Origin: Gaertneriomyces semiglobifer
Taxonomy: Eukaryota; Chytridiomycota; Chytridiomycetes; Spizellomycetales; Spizellomycetaceae
Length of the DNA stretch: 64,000 nt
Direction of reading: 5' to 3'
Assembly: GCA_025558075.1 (NCBI GenBank)
Contig: JAHLKF010000017.1
Location: 1-64,000 of the forward strand
The position numbers and the translations under genes are program-made. Below the pieces are notes generated by a model that worked only from the letters and a program-made list of their open reading frames with translations, made no database searches and was not told the origin of the DNA. Of this stretch, positions 23,344 to 33,414 are shown one piece after another; position 1 is the first letter of the stretch; each line of letters begins with the position of its first letter.

Positions 23344-25098
23344 TCACTCTTCGTCATCCTCGTCGTCATTCTCATCGTCCCTTTTCCTTTTCTCACCGGT
23401 GCTTACGCCGTCATCCGGCAATTCATCATAGTCCCCAGCAGCCGTGGGAAACTCGTTGCTAGAGAACCGTCGAGCGCCAAGGCCGCTTCCACTCCTTTCT
23501 TGTTCCTCCATAGCACGAACGTACCGCAAGATCGTCGTTCTTTGCCCGGTTCCGAACCCTTTCTTCATCAAAAATGAGATACTGGCCCGTTCCAGTGAAT
23601 TCTGTGATTTGGTTCCTCGGTGGGTTCTCCGGAACACAATCACATCTTGTCGCACTTGATCAAAGTGACCCCTCTGGACACGGGTTCGAGGTGTCAGCCA
23701 GTCGATCTTGGCAATGTCCACTTTGCGACCCGCCGCCATTTCCTCTGGAACAGGCGTTTGGACGTCCAGCTCTTGTAGCTGCCAGAACACCAAGTTTTCG
23801 GCCGTAATCCCATTGCTTGCCATGAGGTCGACATAATCCTTTTTTTGAAAAAGAATTTGCCGGAAAACCGCCTTTTGATACGTGGCAGGAAGATCGGCGA
23901 ACCTGGTGATACCTGACCCGAGCCCGATAAACTTGCTCCGGGTCATTTTGTTACCATTTTTAGGGCAACGATGCTGCGGTGCACCGCGTCGGCTCATCTG
24001 CGCCGTCACTCGTTTTAAGACGACCTCATCGCAAGATGGCGTACCCACAGCATCGCATACCGTGAGGCGCATGGGGTCGGTGCGGTCCTCCAGCCGTAGA
24101 CCTTTGATCAGTTGGGTTCGTTGTTGCTGATTCAAGAGTGGCAAATTTCTACGTTGAGCAGGACTAAGGCCAGCAACGGCGGCAAATTGAGGGCGCGTGA
24201 GATCACTGTGCGGGTCGGTTTCTTGGGCCTCTTGGTGAGCGAACAACCAATCTAAGCCCAACTGAATCATGTACTGGTTGATAGTTAATCGTTTCTCTGC
24301 CTCTTTAGGGTCGTCAAGAGCTATGTCAAGATCCTCTACGTCCTCGCCGAAATCTTCATCATCAGCAAGGTCATCGATCACCATCTCGTCGTCGTCAAGG
24401 ACAGCAGCCATATTCATCAAATCGAGGTCTTCTTTGACAGCCTCGTAAATGGACGTAAGAATGGGTACGGCGCTTCCAGCAATCATTGCCTCTCTCCACA
24501 TTTCCGCGACAAAGGTGGGCCAGGCAAGGTTCTCAATGGCCTCCACTGGGATAAGCCGATCAATGGATACCCAGGACACCACGTCATCCGGTACATCACT
24601 GGCATCCAAGGTGGCTTTGTCCAAAAAGTCGTGCAAATACGCTATTTGACCAGCGTGTCGAACATTTTCTGCCGGGCAAGCATGGCCTTCAAGGGGTGTG
24701 GGCCATTTGTTATTCTTTGAAATGGCAAATTTCGTTCCGCATTGAACACAAATGCAGAGAGCGTACGCAGTGTTGGTGTTGACAGTTGCTCGCCATTCGA
24801 CTGCACCGACTGTCTCAATGATGCGCTGCAATAGACCCTTTCGCCTGGCATTGCGTTCTACCGCTTCCAAGAATCGCTTCTCCTTTTTGGCGATAAACAT
24901 GTCACTTGTACGTTGTTGCCCGAATGCTCTGGCCGAGGTAAAGGCATTCTGGCTTTCAGGCAGCTTGGCCAGCCAGTTTGCCCACACGTCTTCATCCTCA
25001 GATCTTTTGGTCATGGGGAGCAGATGGTTCAGCAACATTCCAAAGCCACGTTCAATCAGTTCGCGGCGCTGCACTCGCATCGTGGCAATTTGCTGCAT
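23344..25098 (-). CDS. Unrecognised protein, second ORF of the two-ORF locus
   Basis: 584 aa from an ATG at 25098. The N-terminal 100 residues are basic and helical. A CxxC...C cluster (CVQCGTKF, then HACP about 20 residues later) may bind zinc. Around residue 220-260 there is a strongly acidic stretch (DDDEMVIDDLADDEDFGEDV). The C-terminus ends in a KRKRDDE-type nuclear-localisation-like motif and an acidic tail. It overlaps the upstream ORF by 47 nt in a frame shifted by one base, so the two may be one protein joined by frameshifting, by an unusual short intron (an unconventional 34- or 46-nt option exists) or by an unrecognised indel. Family unknown. Confidence 0.6.
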   Translation of the reverse strand: MQQIATMRVQRRELIERGFGMLLNHLLPMTKRSEDEDVWANWLAKLPESQNAFTSARAFGQQRTSDMFIAKKEKRFLEAVERNARRKGLLQRIIETVGAVEWRATVNTNTAYALCICVQCGTKFAISKNNKWPTPLEGHACPAENVRHAGQIAYLHDFLDKATLDASDVPDDVVSWVSIDRLIPVEAIENLAWPTFVAEMWREAMIAGSAVPILTSIYEAVKEDLDLMNMAAVLDDDEMVIDDLADDEDFGEDVEDLDIALDDPKEAEKRLTINQYMIQLGLDWLFAHQEAQETDPHSDLTRPQFAAVAGLSPAQRRNLPLLNQQQRTQLIKGLRLEDRTDPMRLTVCDAVGTPSCDEVVLKRVTAQMSRRGAPQHRCPKNGNKMTRSKFIGLGSGITRFADLPATYQKAVFRQILFQKKDYVDLMASNGITAENLVFWQLQELDVQTPVPEEMAAGRKVDIAKIDWLTPRTRVQRGHFDQVRQDVIVFRRTHRGTKSQNSLERASISFLMKKGFGTGQRTTILRYVRAMEEQERSGSGLGARRFSSNEFPTAAGDYDELPDDGVSTGEKRKRDDENDDEDDEE

Positions 25099-27025
25099 TC
25101 TCTCGCTGGAGGGGTTGCGGGCGTCTCGCCATTACGCCGGATGGGACAGCCATGGGCGAGGGCTTTTGAACAACGTCATCAAGTGGAACGCCAGCACGGA
25201 GCTTCCCCATTACCATCTGGGTTCTGTTGAGATACCCGCGTAAAACAGAGATTCGAGCTTGCAACCCAATGAATGCATCGTTCGTGGATAGGTCCGTCAA
25301 CACGTCCAACAAGAATGCCCTGCGCTGAGATCCTGTTGGAATGACAGACTGGCGCAGCAGACGCTCAGTGATGTTGCTCGTAATCAAAACGTTGATTCCG
25401 GTAACGAGATTGTTGATCTCTTTGCGCAACGGAGCAAGGAAGGGATCGTGGGCATAGACTCCCGGGTCGAACATGCCCACAGCTATGGCGTAGTCGTTTT
25501 CATCAGATCCATAGCGTACAATGAACGGGGCACCGACGACCTTTAAAAACCCAATCCGTTTCATTTTCCAACTAGCGTTCACGGAACGCCCAAAGGGGTT
25601 AAAGTATTCGTAACCTGGAGCAAAACCAGATATAGGACCATCCTGACTGTCGTCTTCGTCAACTACAATCATCTGTTCGAGGTAACCATGCAAAAAGACC
25701 CCGATGGTGTCGCTGCCAAGGCAAACAAGGTGCCATGGATTCACTGTACGGATGGTCGTCTGAAGCCAATGCAGAATTGCAACTGGGTCTTGACGACTCG
25801 GAGATTCGTACACATTCCGGAACGGACCATAGAGAAGATCACTGAGGAGAGTACCGTTCAACCTCGGATGCTTGTTACGTAAAGTGGTCTCGGTAGTCTT
25901 GTTGAAGAGACGCTCCACAAGACCCCGATGATAGCGATGATAATCCATAGGCCCACGGCCACCAGCCTCCATGTCAAAGAACGGAACGTGGTGGACATAA
26001 CCCTCACGCGTAGGATCCTTTCCCAAATGCATGGTAACAATGCAAGCAGTATTTCCAACGACAATTGGTAGAACATGAGCCGTCATTTGTTCCTGCAACA
26101 AGTTTATGACGTTGGGTCCAGTAGTACCACAGTACAGTTGCATCATCAGAGGCATGGATTCGCTGTACAAGCGTGAGAACTCAGTGACGAGGCGTCCCCG
26201 CGCTGTCTGCATTCGAAGCGGAGCAGGCCACTTGGACCGCTCAATCCATTGACTGGCCTGTTTGATGGCCAAGTCGACAGCATTGGAGCTGGTGGTAGGC
26301 ATGCGATAGGCATGATCAAGACCGCCAGGAGCAACGTTCAGAGCCGGAAGGTACAAGAGTATGTTGATGAACCGTTCAAGTTGAACTTTGCGAGCGTGCA
26401 ATCTCACTTCACGGAAAAGCTGTTCGTTGGCGCCGGCCGGGATTGACACGGTGTGAAGTGTATGGACTTTGAATTCAGACAGGTCGGAACCAGCAGCCTT
26501 GACTAGAGCAGACATGCGGGAGTAACGCTCCGTAGAGGCAGAGAGGTCCTCCAACACGCGCAGACCAGGATGACGCATCGTAATGCCCACATACTTGAGA
26601 ACAATCGTGGGCTCATTGGCTGCACTGATGGCGTGAATGCGGCGCAGGGTTTTGGACCAAATGATATCACTGGGGCGGATCTTGTCATAGACGTCCATGG
26701 TGTTGACGAACTGCGACGAGTTTTTGATGGTCAAGGTCCGCAGATAGATATCAACATGAGTAGCATCGAGCGAATCGTCTTCTACAAAGACCGGGAGCTG
26801 ATCCTCGATAGGCAAGGTGGTGTCAAACGTAGTGCTTGGAAAGGCGTCGAGACCTTGGGGCATGGCAAAGGGCTTTTTTACGAGCTTAATAAGGACAGGC
26901 ACAAGGTCCTCAATGCCTGTAAGCAGGTCGGATTCAAAGCCGCTCAAGCCGTACAAGAAGCGGCGCTCCTGCGCCAGGGTGCGCAAATCTTGGAGGTTAT
27001 CGATGTTAGCCCTCTTGGCTTCATC
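25052..27025 (-). CDS. Unrecognised large protein, first ORF of the two-ORF locus (exon 2)
   Basis: About 657 residues in one open frame from a splice acceptor at 27026 to the stop at 25052. A 56-nt intron (27026-27081, GTGAGA to CACAAG) joins it in frame to a short exon encoding WIDYWVNTYVSEWQK. The protein is globular with no signal peptide or membrane segment. Notable stretches are HHVPFFDMEAGGRGPMDYHR and FNPFGRSVNASWKMKRIGF. I recognise no polymerase, helicase, recombinase or capsid signature with confidence. A spliceosomal intron argues for long residence in, or adaptation to, the host nucleus. Confidence 0.6.
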   Translation of the reverse strand, partial: DEAKRANIDNLQDLRTLAQERRFLYGLSGFESDLLTGIEDLVPVLIKLVKKPFAMPQGLDAFPSTTFDTTLPIEDQLPVFVEDDSLDATHVDIYLRTLTIKNSSQFVNTMDVYDKIRPSDIIWSKTLRRIHAISAANEPTIVLKYVGITMRHPGLRVLEDLSASTERYSRMSALVKAAGSDLSEFKVHTLHTVSIPAGANEQLFREVRLHARKVQLERFINILLYLPALNVAPGGLDHAYRMPTTSSNAVDLAIKQASQWIERSKWPAPLRMQTARGRLVTEFSRLYSESMPLMMQLYCGTTGPNVINLLQEQMTAHVLPIVVGNTACIVTMHLGKDPTREGYVHHVPFFDMEAGGRGPMDYHRYHRGLVERLFNKTTETTLRNKHPRLNGTLLSDLLYGPFRNVYESPSRQDPVAILHWLQTTIRTVNPWHLVCLGSDTIGVFLHGYLEQMIVVDEDDSQDGPISGFAPGYEYFNPFGRSVNASWKMKRIGFLKVVGAPFIVRYGSDENDYAIAVGMFDPGVYAHDPFLAPLRKEINNLVTGINVLITSNITERLLRQSVIPTGSQRRAFLLDVLTDLSTNDAFIGLQARISVLRGYLNRTQMVMGKLRAGVPLDDVVQKPSPMAVPSGVMARRPQPLQRENAANCHDASAAPRTD

Positions 27026-27081
27026 CTTGTGAGAAAATGTTAGTGTTAACGCATGCTATGTGAAAGACCGAAGCATCTCAC

Positions 27082-27177
27082 CTTTTGCCATTCCGACACA
27101 TAAGTGTTAACCCAATAGTCGATCCAATCAGTGTTCTTTTAAATGATAGCCAGCGGAAACCACTTGGAAGCGAACAT
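27082..27177 (-). CDS. First exon of the two-ORF locus, with in-frame stop
   Basis: ATG at 27177-27175, 78 nt downstream of a TATA box, opens a frame that meets TAA at 27141-27139 after 12 codons. The same frame then stays open through the splice donor at 27081 and continues into the large exon. No ATG occurs between this stop and residue ~50 of the next exon. Either the TAA is a nonsense mutation, it is bypassed by readthrough or a very short (28-nt) intron with an altered downstream acceptor, or a different upstream start is used. Confidence 0.45.
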
Positions 27178-27254
27178 TGTTGTGTGAGAAAAAGAGATGG
27201 AATGGGGGAAATGATTAAACGGCAACAAGTACAGCGCTAGACCAACGGTGCGCC

Positions 27255-27261
27255 TTATATA
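27255..27261 (-). promoter_or_regulatory. TATA box of the two-ORF locus
   Basis: TATATAA on the minus strand, 78 nt upstream of the first ATG. It supports that ATG as the intended start and a pol II promoter inside the candidate element. Confidence 0.55.
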
Positions 27262-28926
27262 CCTGGTCCAAAGCGGTCCGTTTTTCCTTCCTCATCGTTT
27301 AGTGTGTCTGTTTGAGCTGTCAAGTCGCAACTGACAGGTCAAACGCGTGAGCGCGCACTCCGACCGACTTATTAATAAGTATATAGTGGGTGAAAGTTCG
27401 CGGACAGAGGTTGATCTGGCGCTCATGCTCACAACATTAACAGAAGTTCATACACAGATGAGTGTATATGTACCAGGTGCAACGCAACGCACGGCAGTGC
27501 ATTGGCGGCTTACAATTGATAATACGGGCGCTATAACTACCAACAGGCATAACGGGCACCTGCACATGTACTGTATGAAAGAGTAACAACCTTTTTCCTC
27601 ATGCATACGCTGTGACAGCAGATCCTCGCACATGATCATTGAAATAAGAGACGATCATCAGCCATGGTGCGCATAGCATTACCAACGATTGCGTGGTTGT
27701 ATTGACTACCATCGTTTGAACGCAAAGATTGCACCCCAATACCAAACTTACGAGAGATGCGTGACGCCTCACCGGTGCGCAATGCTCCGCTCTCCTCGAT
27801 CTCGAGGACGCAAAACACCGTATTCTCATAAGAGACTCTAACGGAAGCTCTGATGTGTTGTCACAGTTTCTGCTACATAAATTGCCAAGTGTGTTTGCGT
27901 TGGTTGTGCTTTGTTGTTGTTGCATCGCGCATAGCACCGCCACAAGCACAATTGTTGTCGCTGCTGCCCGCTCACCCTTATGCTCGCGGCGCTCCTCTAC
28001 CACTGAGATACAACCCCCATCTGTCAGTGCTGCTCTACCACTGAGATACAACCCCTTGTTGTTCGCTGCTGCCCGCTCGCCCTTATGCTCGCGGCGCCCC
28101 TCTACCACAAGAGATATATGTCAAGAATTATTCTGGTCAACGACTTCAATGGATGGAGGTATGATGCACATTGCCACGGTCCATACTGATTTCTTACCAG
28201 GAACGTCGGTCTGGACCTTCACACCCGTCGACTCCAGCAATTGTATTTGGTTGACTTCTTGGGTCCTGCCATCCGGAGTTTTAGTCATGTCTGACCAGTT
28301 GCCCGCCGGGCGCCTCCAGCAAGAGTTTTAACAACCCTTCTAACTGATGACTGTTTCGGCCTGGCCATTGTTTTTGCTGAGTGTGGTAATCCCCGCGATC
28401 AGGGTGATCTGCCGAGTATCCCGTTTGGAGTGTTCAACAATGTCGCAGAGTACCAAAAACCTTTGCAGATACTTGTGATGGTGCTGATCTCCGGACGCGC
28501 TTCGCGGAACCTCCAAGGACTGATATTTAGGCATGGCGAAAAGGTGGGGGTGGGGCAAAAGAGAACAAGATATAAAAGTTGCTGTGTACGGCGTCAACTT
28601 GTTTGTTTGCTGGTTTTGTCAGTCTTCGATCCCGCTTGACGTACACTCTTGATATATTCCGGGCGGCGCTGGTCTGCAGGAGGAGCCGAAGGTGGACCAT
28701 GCCGTGAGGGATTCGGAGCCGGATGTGGAAAGCTGGTCCGGAGTGGAGCTGATCAATACCATTCGCTCCGAAGAGTTAACGCATCAGTCCTTGCGCGACG
28801 GGGATCATATAGCAGACACGGGTTAGGGTTATTCCGTATCAATATTGTTACGTCAGCGTTACTGCTGTGCCACCCGCGCGACGGTGGGTTTGTGTATTCA
28901 CGCGTCAAACACACCAGTAACCGAGT
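27262..28926. other. Spacer holding tRNA fragments, no firm gene
   Basis: Apart from the tRNA-fragment cluster, I see only weak coding hints on the minus strand: a 60-70-codon frame from an ATG near 28528 and a 55-codon frame ending near 28120. They could be exons of a small gene, but no family match supports this. A TATAAAAG-like motif sits near 28570-28577 on the plus strand. Confidence 0.4.
27952..28117 (-). repeat. Tandem cluster of truncated tRNA-Ala 5' ends
   Basis: Three copies of the tRNA-Ala 5' end on the minus strand: 27995-28017 (23 nt, with G at tRNA position 1), 28033-28055 (23 nt) and a degenerate third at 28100-28117. A GC-rich block of about 43 nt (27952-27994 and about 28056-28099) is also repeated, with a few differences, beside the first and third copies. 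None continues into an anticodon arm, so these are fragments rather than genes. They keep a pol III A-box-like core. Confidence 0.8.
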
Positions 28927-30174
28927 TCATTTCTTACAGATGTAAAGAATATCAACAACATCATCCTTCCTTCCAACCTCCCTGACGTCCGTAAACCCTG
29001 CTTGATTCAGCATCTTTTTTGCCAATTGTTTTCCCCACATGGTTCCCAACCCGGCGCCACCTTCCGCCAGACTGACTGTCATGCAATGAAACAGGCTAAT
29101 GCCGTACAAATAGGTTCCTAGTGGGTGCGAGACGTTCTGCTCGGGAGACGTGTTGGCAAGAATGTCTTGCACCAGAAGCGTACCCTCTGGGCGGAGAGCC
29201 GCGTGAATGCGTCGAAGCGCTTCGGCAGGATTGGCTTGGTCGTGAATTGCATCAAAAACACAGATCAAGTCAAAGGACGATTTATAAGACATTTTGGCGT
29301 TGTCCTCAACTTTGTAGGTGAGGTTGGGTAGATCTGCGTGGGTTGTCAGTTAGTCAGAAGTAAGTGTTGCAATGAGGGGTCTAAGCCGTACTAGTGGTTG
29401 TCCCGTACTTACTTTCTTTCCCTAACCCAGCATTTGCCATTTCGATTGCTTCAGGGCATAGATCGATCCCAGTGAAGCGGCTTTTTGGAAAATGACTAGC
29501 AAGGAGTTTTGTCGGGCGACCAACTCCGCAGCCGATCTCAAGGACGTCAATGCCATCTTGCAAACGCTTCATGAGTTCTGGACCAGCCGCTGGAAGAATT
29601 TCCGGGATAATGGCCGGCAGAAGTGCCTACAAATTCAGCAATTGATACTTGGTATGTGCAATCGGACGCACACTATAGCTTACTGCGGAGCTGTGCTCGC
29701 ACATAATGTTGTGAAAGCGCTGTCCAAACTCTGCGTAGGAAACACCTCCTCCCTCCTTGAATCGGCTCATGATACTCTCTTCTTTCTGAGCCGCCATCGT
29801 AACGAATTGCGCGTCCACTGCTACTATATCGATGGCGGCGACATAGTGCGGGTTCAAGTGGTACTCGTTCGTTTCAGGGTTATAGATCATAAACTGTAAT
29901 TTCACGTTCGTCGTTAACGCGATGCTTCGTGCGTTTGGGGGGTGGAAAGCTAATGTTATACCTGTCCGGCGACCAATCCGTTCAACCACTCTCGTACATA
30001 GCGCTCTACATAGCCGGCTTTTTCGGCGAGCGTCTGCGATGTAGCAGGACCATGTTTTTTGACAATATCGAACAGACCTAGGCGATGACCCGTAGAAAGT
30101 AAGACGCTTAAGAAGCCATTGTTCAGGATGTCGTACACGCGCTTCTCGACAGTTTGCCGGTCTGCTGTGGGCAT
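28927..30174 (-). CDS. SAM-dependent methyltransferase with winged-helix N-domain (Rv2258c-like)
   Basis: Exons 30174-29962, from 29893, a third ending before the donor near 29408, and a last exon ending with TGA at 28927. The N-terminal domain (LSVLLSTGHRLGLFDIVKKH... TLAEKAGYVERYVREWLNGL) is the winged-helix dimerisation module of Rv2258c-type methyltransferases. The catalytic domain has the SAM-binding motif I VLEIGCGVGRPTKLLA, the acidic motif II residue in FTGIDLCPEAI, and the post-motif FDLICVFDAIHDQANP. The C-terminus ends DILYICKK. The substrate is unknown; a small molecule is likely for this family. The ATG at 30174 is used because the longer frame starts only with TTG. Confidence 0.87.
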
Positions 30175-31048
30175 TGCGAATATCAAAGTAAGCCGATCGA
30201 TAGAAATTTAAAACCAGGTTTGCCAGTCAGATGCTGAGGAACGCTTTCCGGCAGTGAAGCAGTGAGCAGTTCAGTTCCTTCTCTAATGTTGCCGGTTTAT
30301 AAAGGCCGCCGGGCCTACGGTGGCCGTCAACACCAAGCAGAAGACGTGGCTTAACCCACATGGAGACTGTGCAGGGCATCTTAATATGCCATGCCAATCG
30401 CCTCAAAGAATCCTACACTCTCTGATGACTCTGATGACTGCATGTAGATCGTGTGCTCCGGCTACCGTTGTGTGTCAAAATTCGTTGTTAGTTCCACGCG
30501 ACCCCTTGCGTAAGGGCAGAAGGCTTGGGATAAGGACAAAGGCATGGAGAACAGGGATACTTTCTGCTCGTAGCAAGAAGTGGTGGATCATCTTGTTCCT
30601 TGAACATGGTCACATCGGACATTTCTAACCTCCGTACTCTACCATCGCTCAAAAACTTTCCAACTTGCAAGTTCTAAGAAAATGGCCGCGAGCGCGCCCG
30701 AGAAGCTGCAAGAGAATCACATCTATGCATGTTTTGAGATGATCACCAGGCGGCTTTCTGAAATGGAAACCGGACAAGATATTATTCTGTGAAAACTCAC
30801 GGCGTTGGAATACCACTTGCACAATAAAAAAAGAAAAAAAAAAATGGTCGTAGGAATTCCTTCTACCAAGCCAATTGCATCCTAGGCATCCGTAGAAAAT
30901 TGACGATCATGGTGTGGCCGTAAAGATTCTGCTGACAGACTCGATAGAGCTAGTTTCGGAGCCTCTCCAACGCGAGGGACACATCCTTCCGCCCGGCTGT
31001 TTTGCGTCACGAGCCGTAGCCAAGTCGTGAGATTCTTGTTCACGTTCT
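30175..31048. other. Spacer upstream of the methyltransferase
   Basis: Holds the methyltransferase promoter and an A-rich tract near 30820-30844. No gene recognised on either strand. Confidence 0.45.
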
Positions 31049-31096
31049 TTCCGCGACTTCGTGGGCAGTCGTCGCGTTGTCCACGAAGTCGCGGAA
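31049..31096. repeat. Perfect 16-bp inverted repeat
   Basis: Arms 31049-31064 (TTCCGCGACTTCGTGG) and 31081-31096 are exact reverse complements with a 16-nt loop, so the single strand can fold into a stable hairpin. A possible coding frame on the minus strand crosses it. Confidence 0.85.
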
Positions 31097-31400
31097 CGAG
31101 CGCGGCACCAACTGTCGCGCAAGGTACTCCCCGACGTGCTTCAGGCGCCTAAGTGGAGAATTGAGAATCGATGCGTCCATATTACTTGCCAGTTCGGATG
31201 CCCAAAATTTTGCCGGGAAGCGTACTTGTCGCTGAAGACGTGCCATATCCTGCAGCTAGCTTGTCCGAGAAGGCTAGCACGACATCTGCTACAGGTACCT
31301 TTGTCGTCTTAAATCCATCATCGTATAGTGTCCTGCGGTGTCATGAATAAAATATTAGGTTTGTTTCGCCTCCGAGTGGCGTAGCCGAGCAACACGCACT

Positions 31401-32290
31401 TCATTGACCACGTAACAAAAGCCGATTCTGTCCCTGACGTTGCCTGATCTCATGTAGTCTATCAAGAAACATTTCTGCAACCTCCTTCCACTCGGGATCG
31501 TCATTTTCCCGAATCTCCATGTCGTGAATAACCTGTTTCGCCACATTGACCTGCTCTCCGAGATCTCCGTCTCCTAGATTGGTAGGGCGGGCGCCTTGGT
31601 GGGAAAACCTCTTCAACAATCCCATGGCATCTTCAAACATTTCTTTCAATACCCGAGCCTCTTCCCCGTTCCCAAACCACGCTCTTTCGACTTCAACAAC
31701 GACATCCGCCCCAGCATCTGCCAAACACATTTCCTTCGCATCGAACATTGTAAGCTCTGTCGCATCCAGTTCCCTCCATTGACCCTTCCTCTTGCCGTAC
31801 CCATACTTTAGCGACGCCGATGCTTCTGACGAGCATCGAGTCAGAAACTCCATTTTTAGCTCCCATTCGATGTTGATGGCTATCTGTCGCCGCAATGCGG
31901 CATCTTGCTGATTTTTTAGTTCCGCCGTAACCCGTGCCATTTGCACCTTAAGCTGTGACGTTTTCACCTCAAGCTGTGACATTTCCTCCTTCAAGTGTTC
32001 GACCGCGCAGGTATCCTATGAAGTTCCATTCGTAATTTGCTTGTTTGTGTTTCCAGAACTTTGCGCCAGTCCTGATTCTCGAAAACAACGAAGCAAGCCG
32101 AGTAGTCTTCCACTCCGGCAGTGTTCAACAGGTTAGCCCGCTGCCACAGCTGGTTCCATCTCACTTTTATTGTACTGTCCTGTGTCTCGTCAGCGAAGCT
32201 TGCGAATGCTCCGCTGAATCCAGTCCCGCTCCATTCTGATATTCCTTGACATGGTGACCTATGAAGGTGGGTAAAGGACAAGGAGGAAGG
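31401..32290 (-). CDS. Hypothetical coiled-coil protein, start uncertain
   Basis: Two open frames join if a 44-nt intron is removed (exon ending QDWRK, next exon beginning DTCAVEHLKEEM). The second half begins with a heptad-like coiled coil (KTSQLKVQMARVTAELKNQQ), continues with a helical Glu/Asp-rich region, and ends RQRQGQNRLLLRGQ. The first half has no in-frame ATG, so an upstream exon is needed; a possible acceptor is present near 32315-32320. No family is recognised. A further minus-strand frame at 31040-31310 (containing TTKVPVADVVLAFSDKL) could be a downstream exon. Confidence 0.4.
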
Positions 32291-32716
32291 ATGCTTTTGA
32301 ACAGGCCTTGACTAACCCGCTGGTTATTAATATCAGATTCTAATTAGATAAGATCACATGATAAATGTGTGTTAGGGTTGTGTCGAACCCTGTTAGGGAC
32401 TTGAACAAGTGGGCCCAAGATCGTGGGAACAAGGCATCAAAGGTCACCGCCATTCGTGTCAGCGACCCGAGCGATGGGAGGAACGAAGCCAGGCGCAGGA
32501 ACGCCAGCAGAGACGAAAAGTGGAAGGTTTCGAGAGGTGAAAGGAGGCGGAGGAGAGACGAGAGAGACCTCAAGCCAAATGTCATCAATCACCGGTTGGT
32601 CTACACATTTGCAGTATGTCTCCTGTAAATGGGAGAGGAGAGATAATAGTCGTCACCATACGGCATCTTACCTATTGAGCTCAATCATGTCGACAAAACC
32701 GTAAGGCGGGACGAAA

Positions 32717-33414
32717 GTGATCAAAGTGCAATACGAATGGTTCCTACAGAAAATGAGCCGGAAGTGTGAGGTTGGCAACCTACTTCCCCATTTTTATAAA
32801 AAGTTCGGGTATGGCTCCCAAGAACGTCAAACGGCCGAACAGGATGCGTTGACAGCGGTAACTGCCATAAGGAGCAGCACCAGAGTCTCATCGGAGAAGC
32901 CAGACCTGGCGGGAAACATCGTGCTCAGTTTCGCTGCCTTGACGAGGGCATGCGGACCATACTGGGATCAGCTGGAGGCCCACGAACACCATCAAAAGAT
33001 CCTCAACGATGCCAGGCAGAAGCATGGGATTGCTTCGACGAAGTCAGCGATGGCGAGGTAGTCGATGTTCCCACTCCAACAAGCCCAAAAGTACAGGATG
33101 TGCCCGCCTTGACAGCCGAACAACGGGCAATCAAAACGTACATCTTGCAACAGCAAGATGAACATCCCGATTGCTTGGCGGTGCATCGGGTACTGGTCGC
33201 CAATGTACCAAGCGCCTTGACCATGTTGATGAGTCACATAGACAACACCATCGATGTACCAGCGGAGAAGATGGAGTTGGCGCCATGGTTGGGAAGGTTT
33301 GCAACAGGTACGGCATCTGGTGTTTGTACAGGCAACCATCATTGCGGTCAACGTGTGTACTTACTGCCCCTTCGTAGTACAGATACCTTCAACGGCACCC
33401 TACCATGGAGTTGA
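32717..33414 (+). pseudogene. Hypothetical protein split by an apparent frameshift
   Basis: The first frame (32717 to about 33020, ending near ILNDARQ) and the second (from about 33020, AWDCFDEVSDGEVVDVP onward to 33414) overlap in a way that a single missing base would explain. Both halves have ordinary composition, and the second is helical and Gln/Asp-rich. No splice-site pair of realistic size fixes the frame. Function unrecognised. It could be a decayed gene, an assembly error or two chance frames. Confidence 0.35.

Larger units (their letters stand above)
22883..27994. mobile_element. Candidate tRNA-targeted integrated element
   Basis: About 5.1 kb between the tRNA-Ala gene and exact same-orientation copies of its 5' end. 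It contains one two-ORF gene on the minus strand with its own TATA box, a degenerate fragment of that gene near its left end, and no recognised host gene. I found no recognisable integrase, transposase, reverse transcriptase or terminal inverted repeat. The mobile-element call therefore rests only on the flanking tRNA repeats, the unfamiliar cargo and the decayed partial copy. The alternative is a host gene that happens to lie between a tRNA gene and tRNA-derived debris. Confidence 0.4.

Noticed and set aside
20719..27177. Endogenous viral origin of the unknown proteins
   Set aside because: Possible for large orphan ORFs beside a tRNA, but I saw no polymerase, capsid, packaging ATPase or protease signature, and one gene has a spliceosomal intron. 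Left as an open idea, not a call.
22883..28117. LTR retrotransposon or DNA transposon
   Set aside because: No long terminal repeats, terminal inverted repeats, reverse transcriptase, integrase or DDE motifs recognised between the tRNA repeats.
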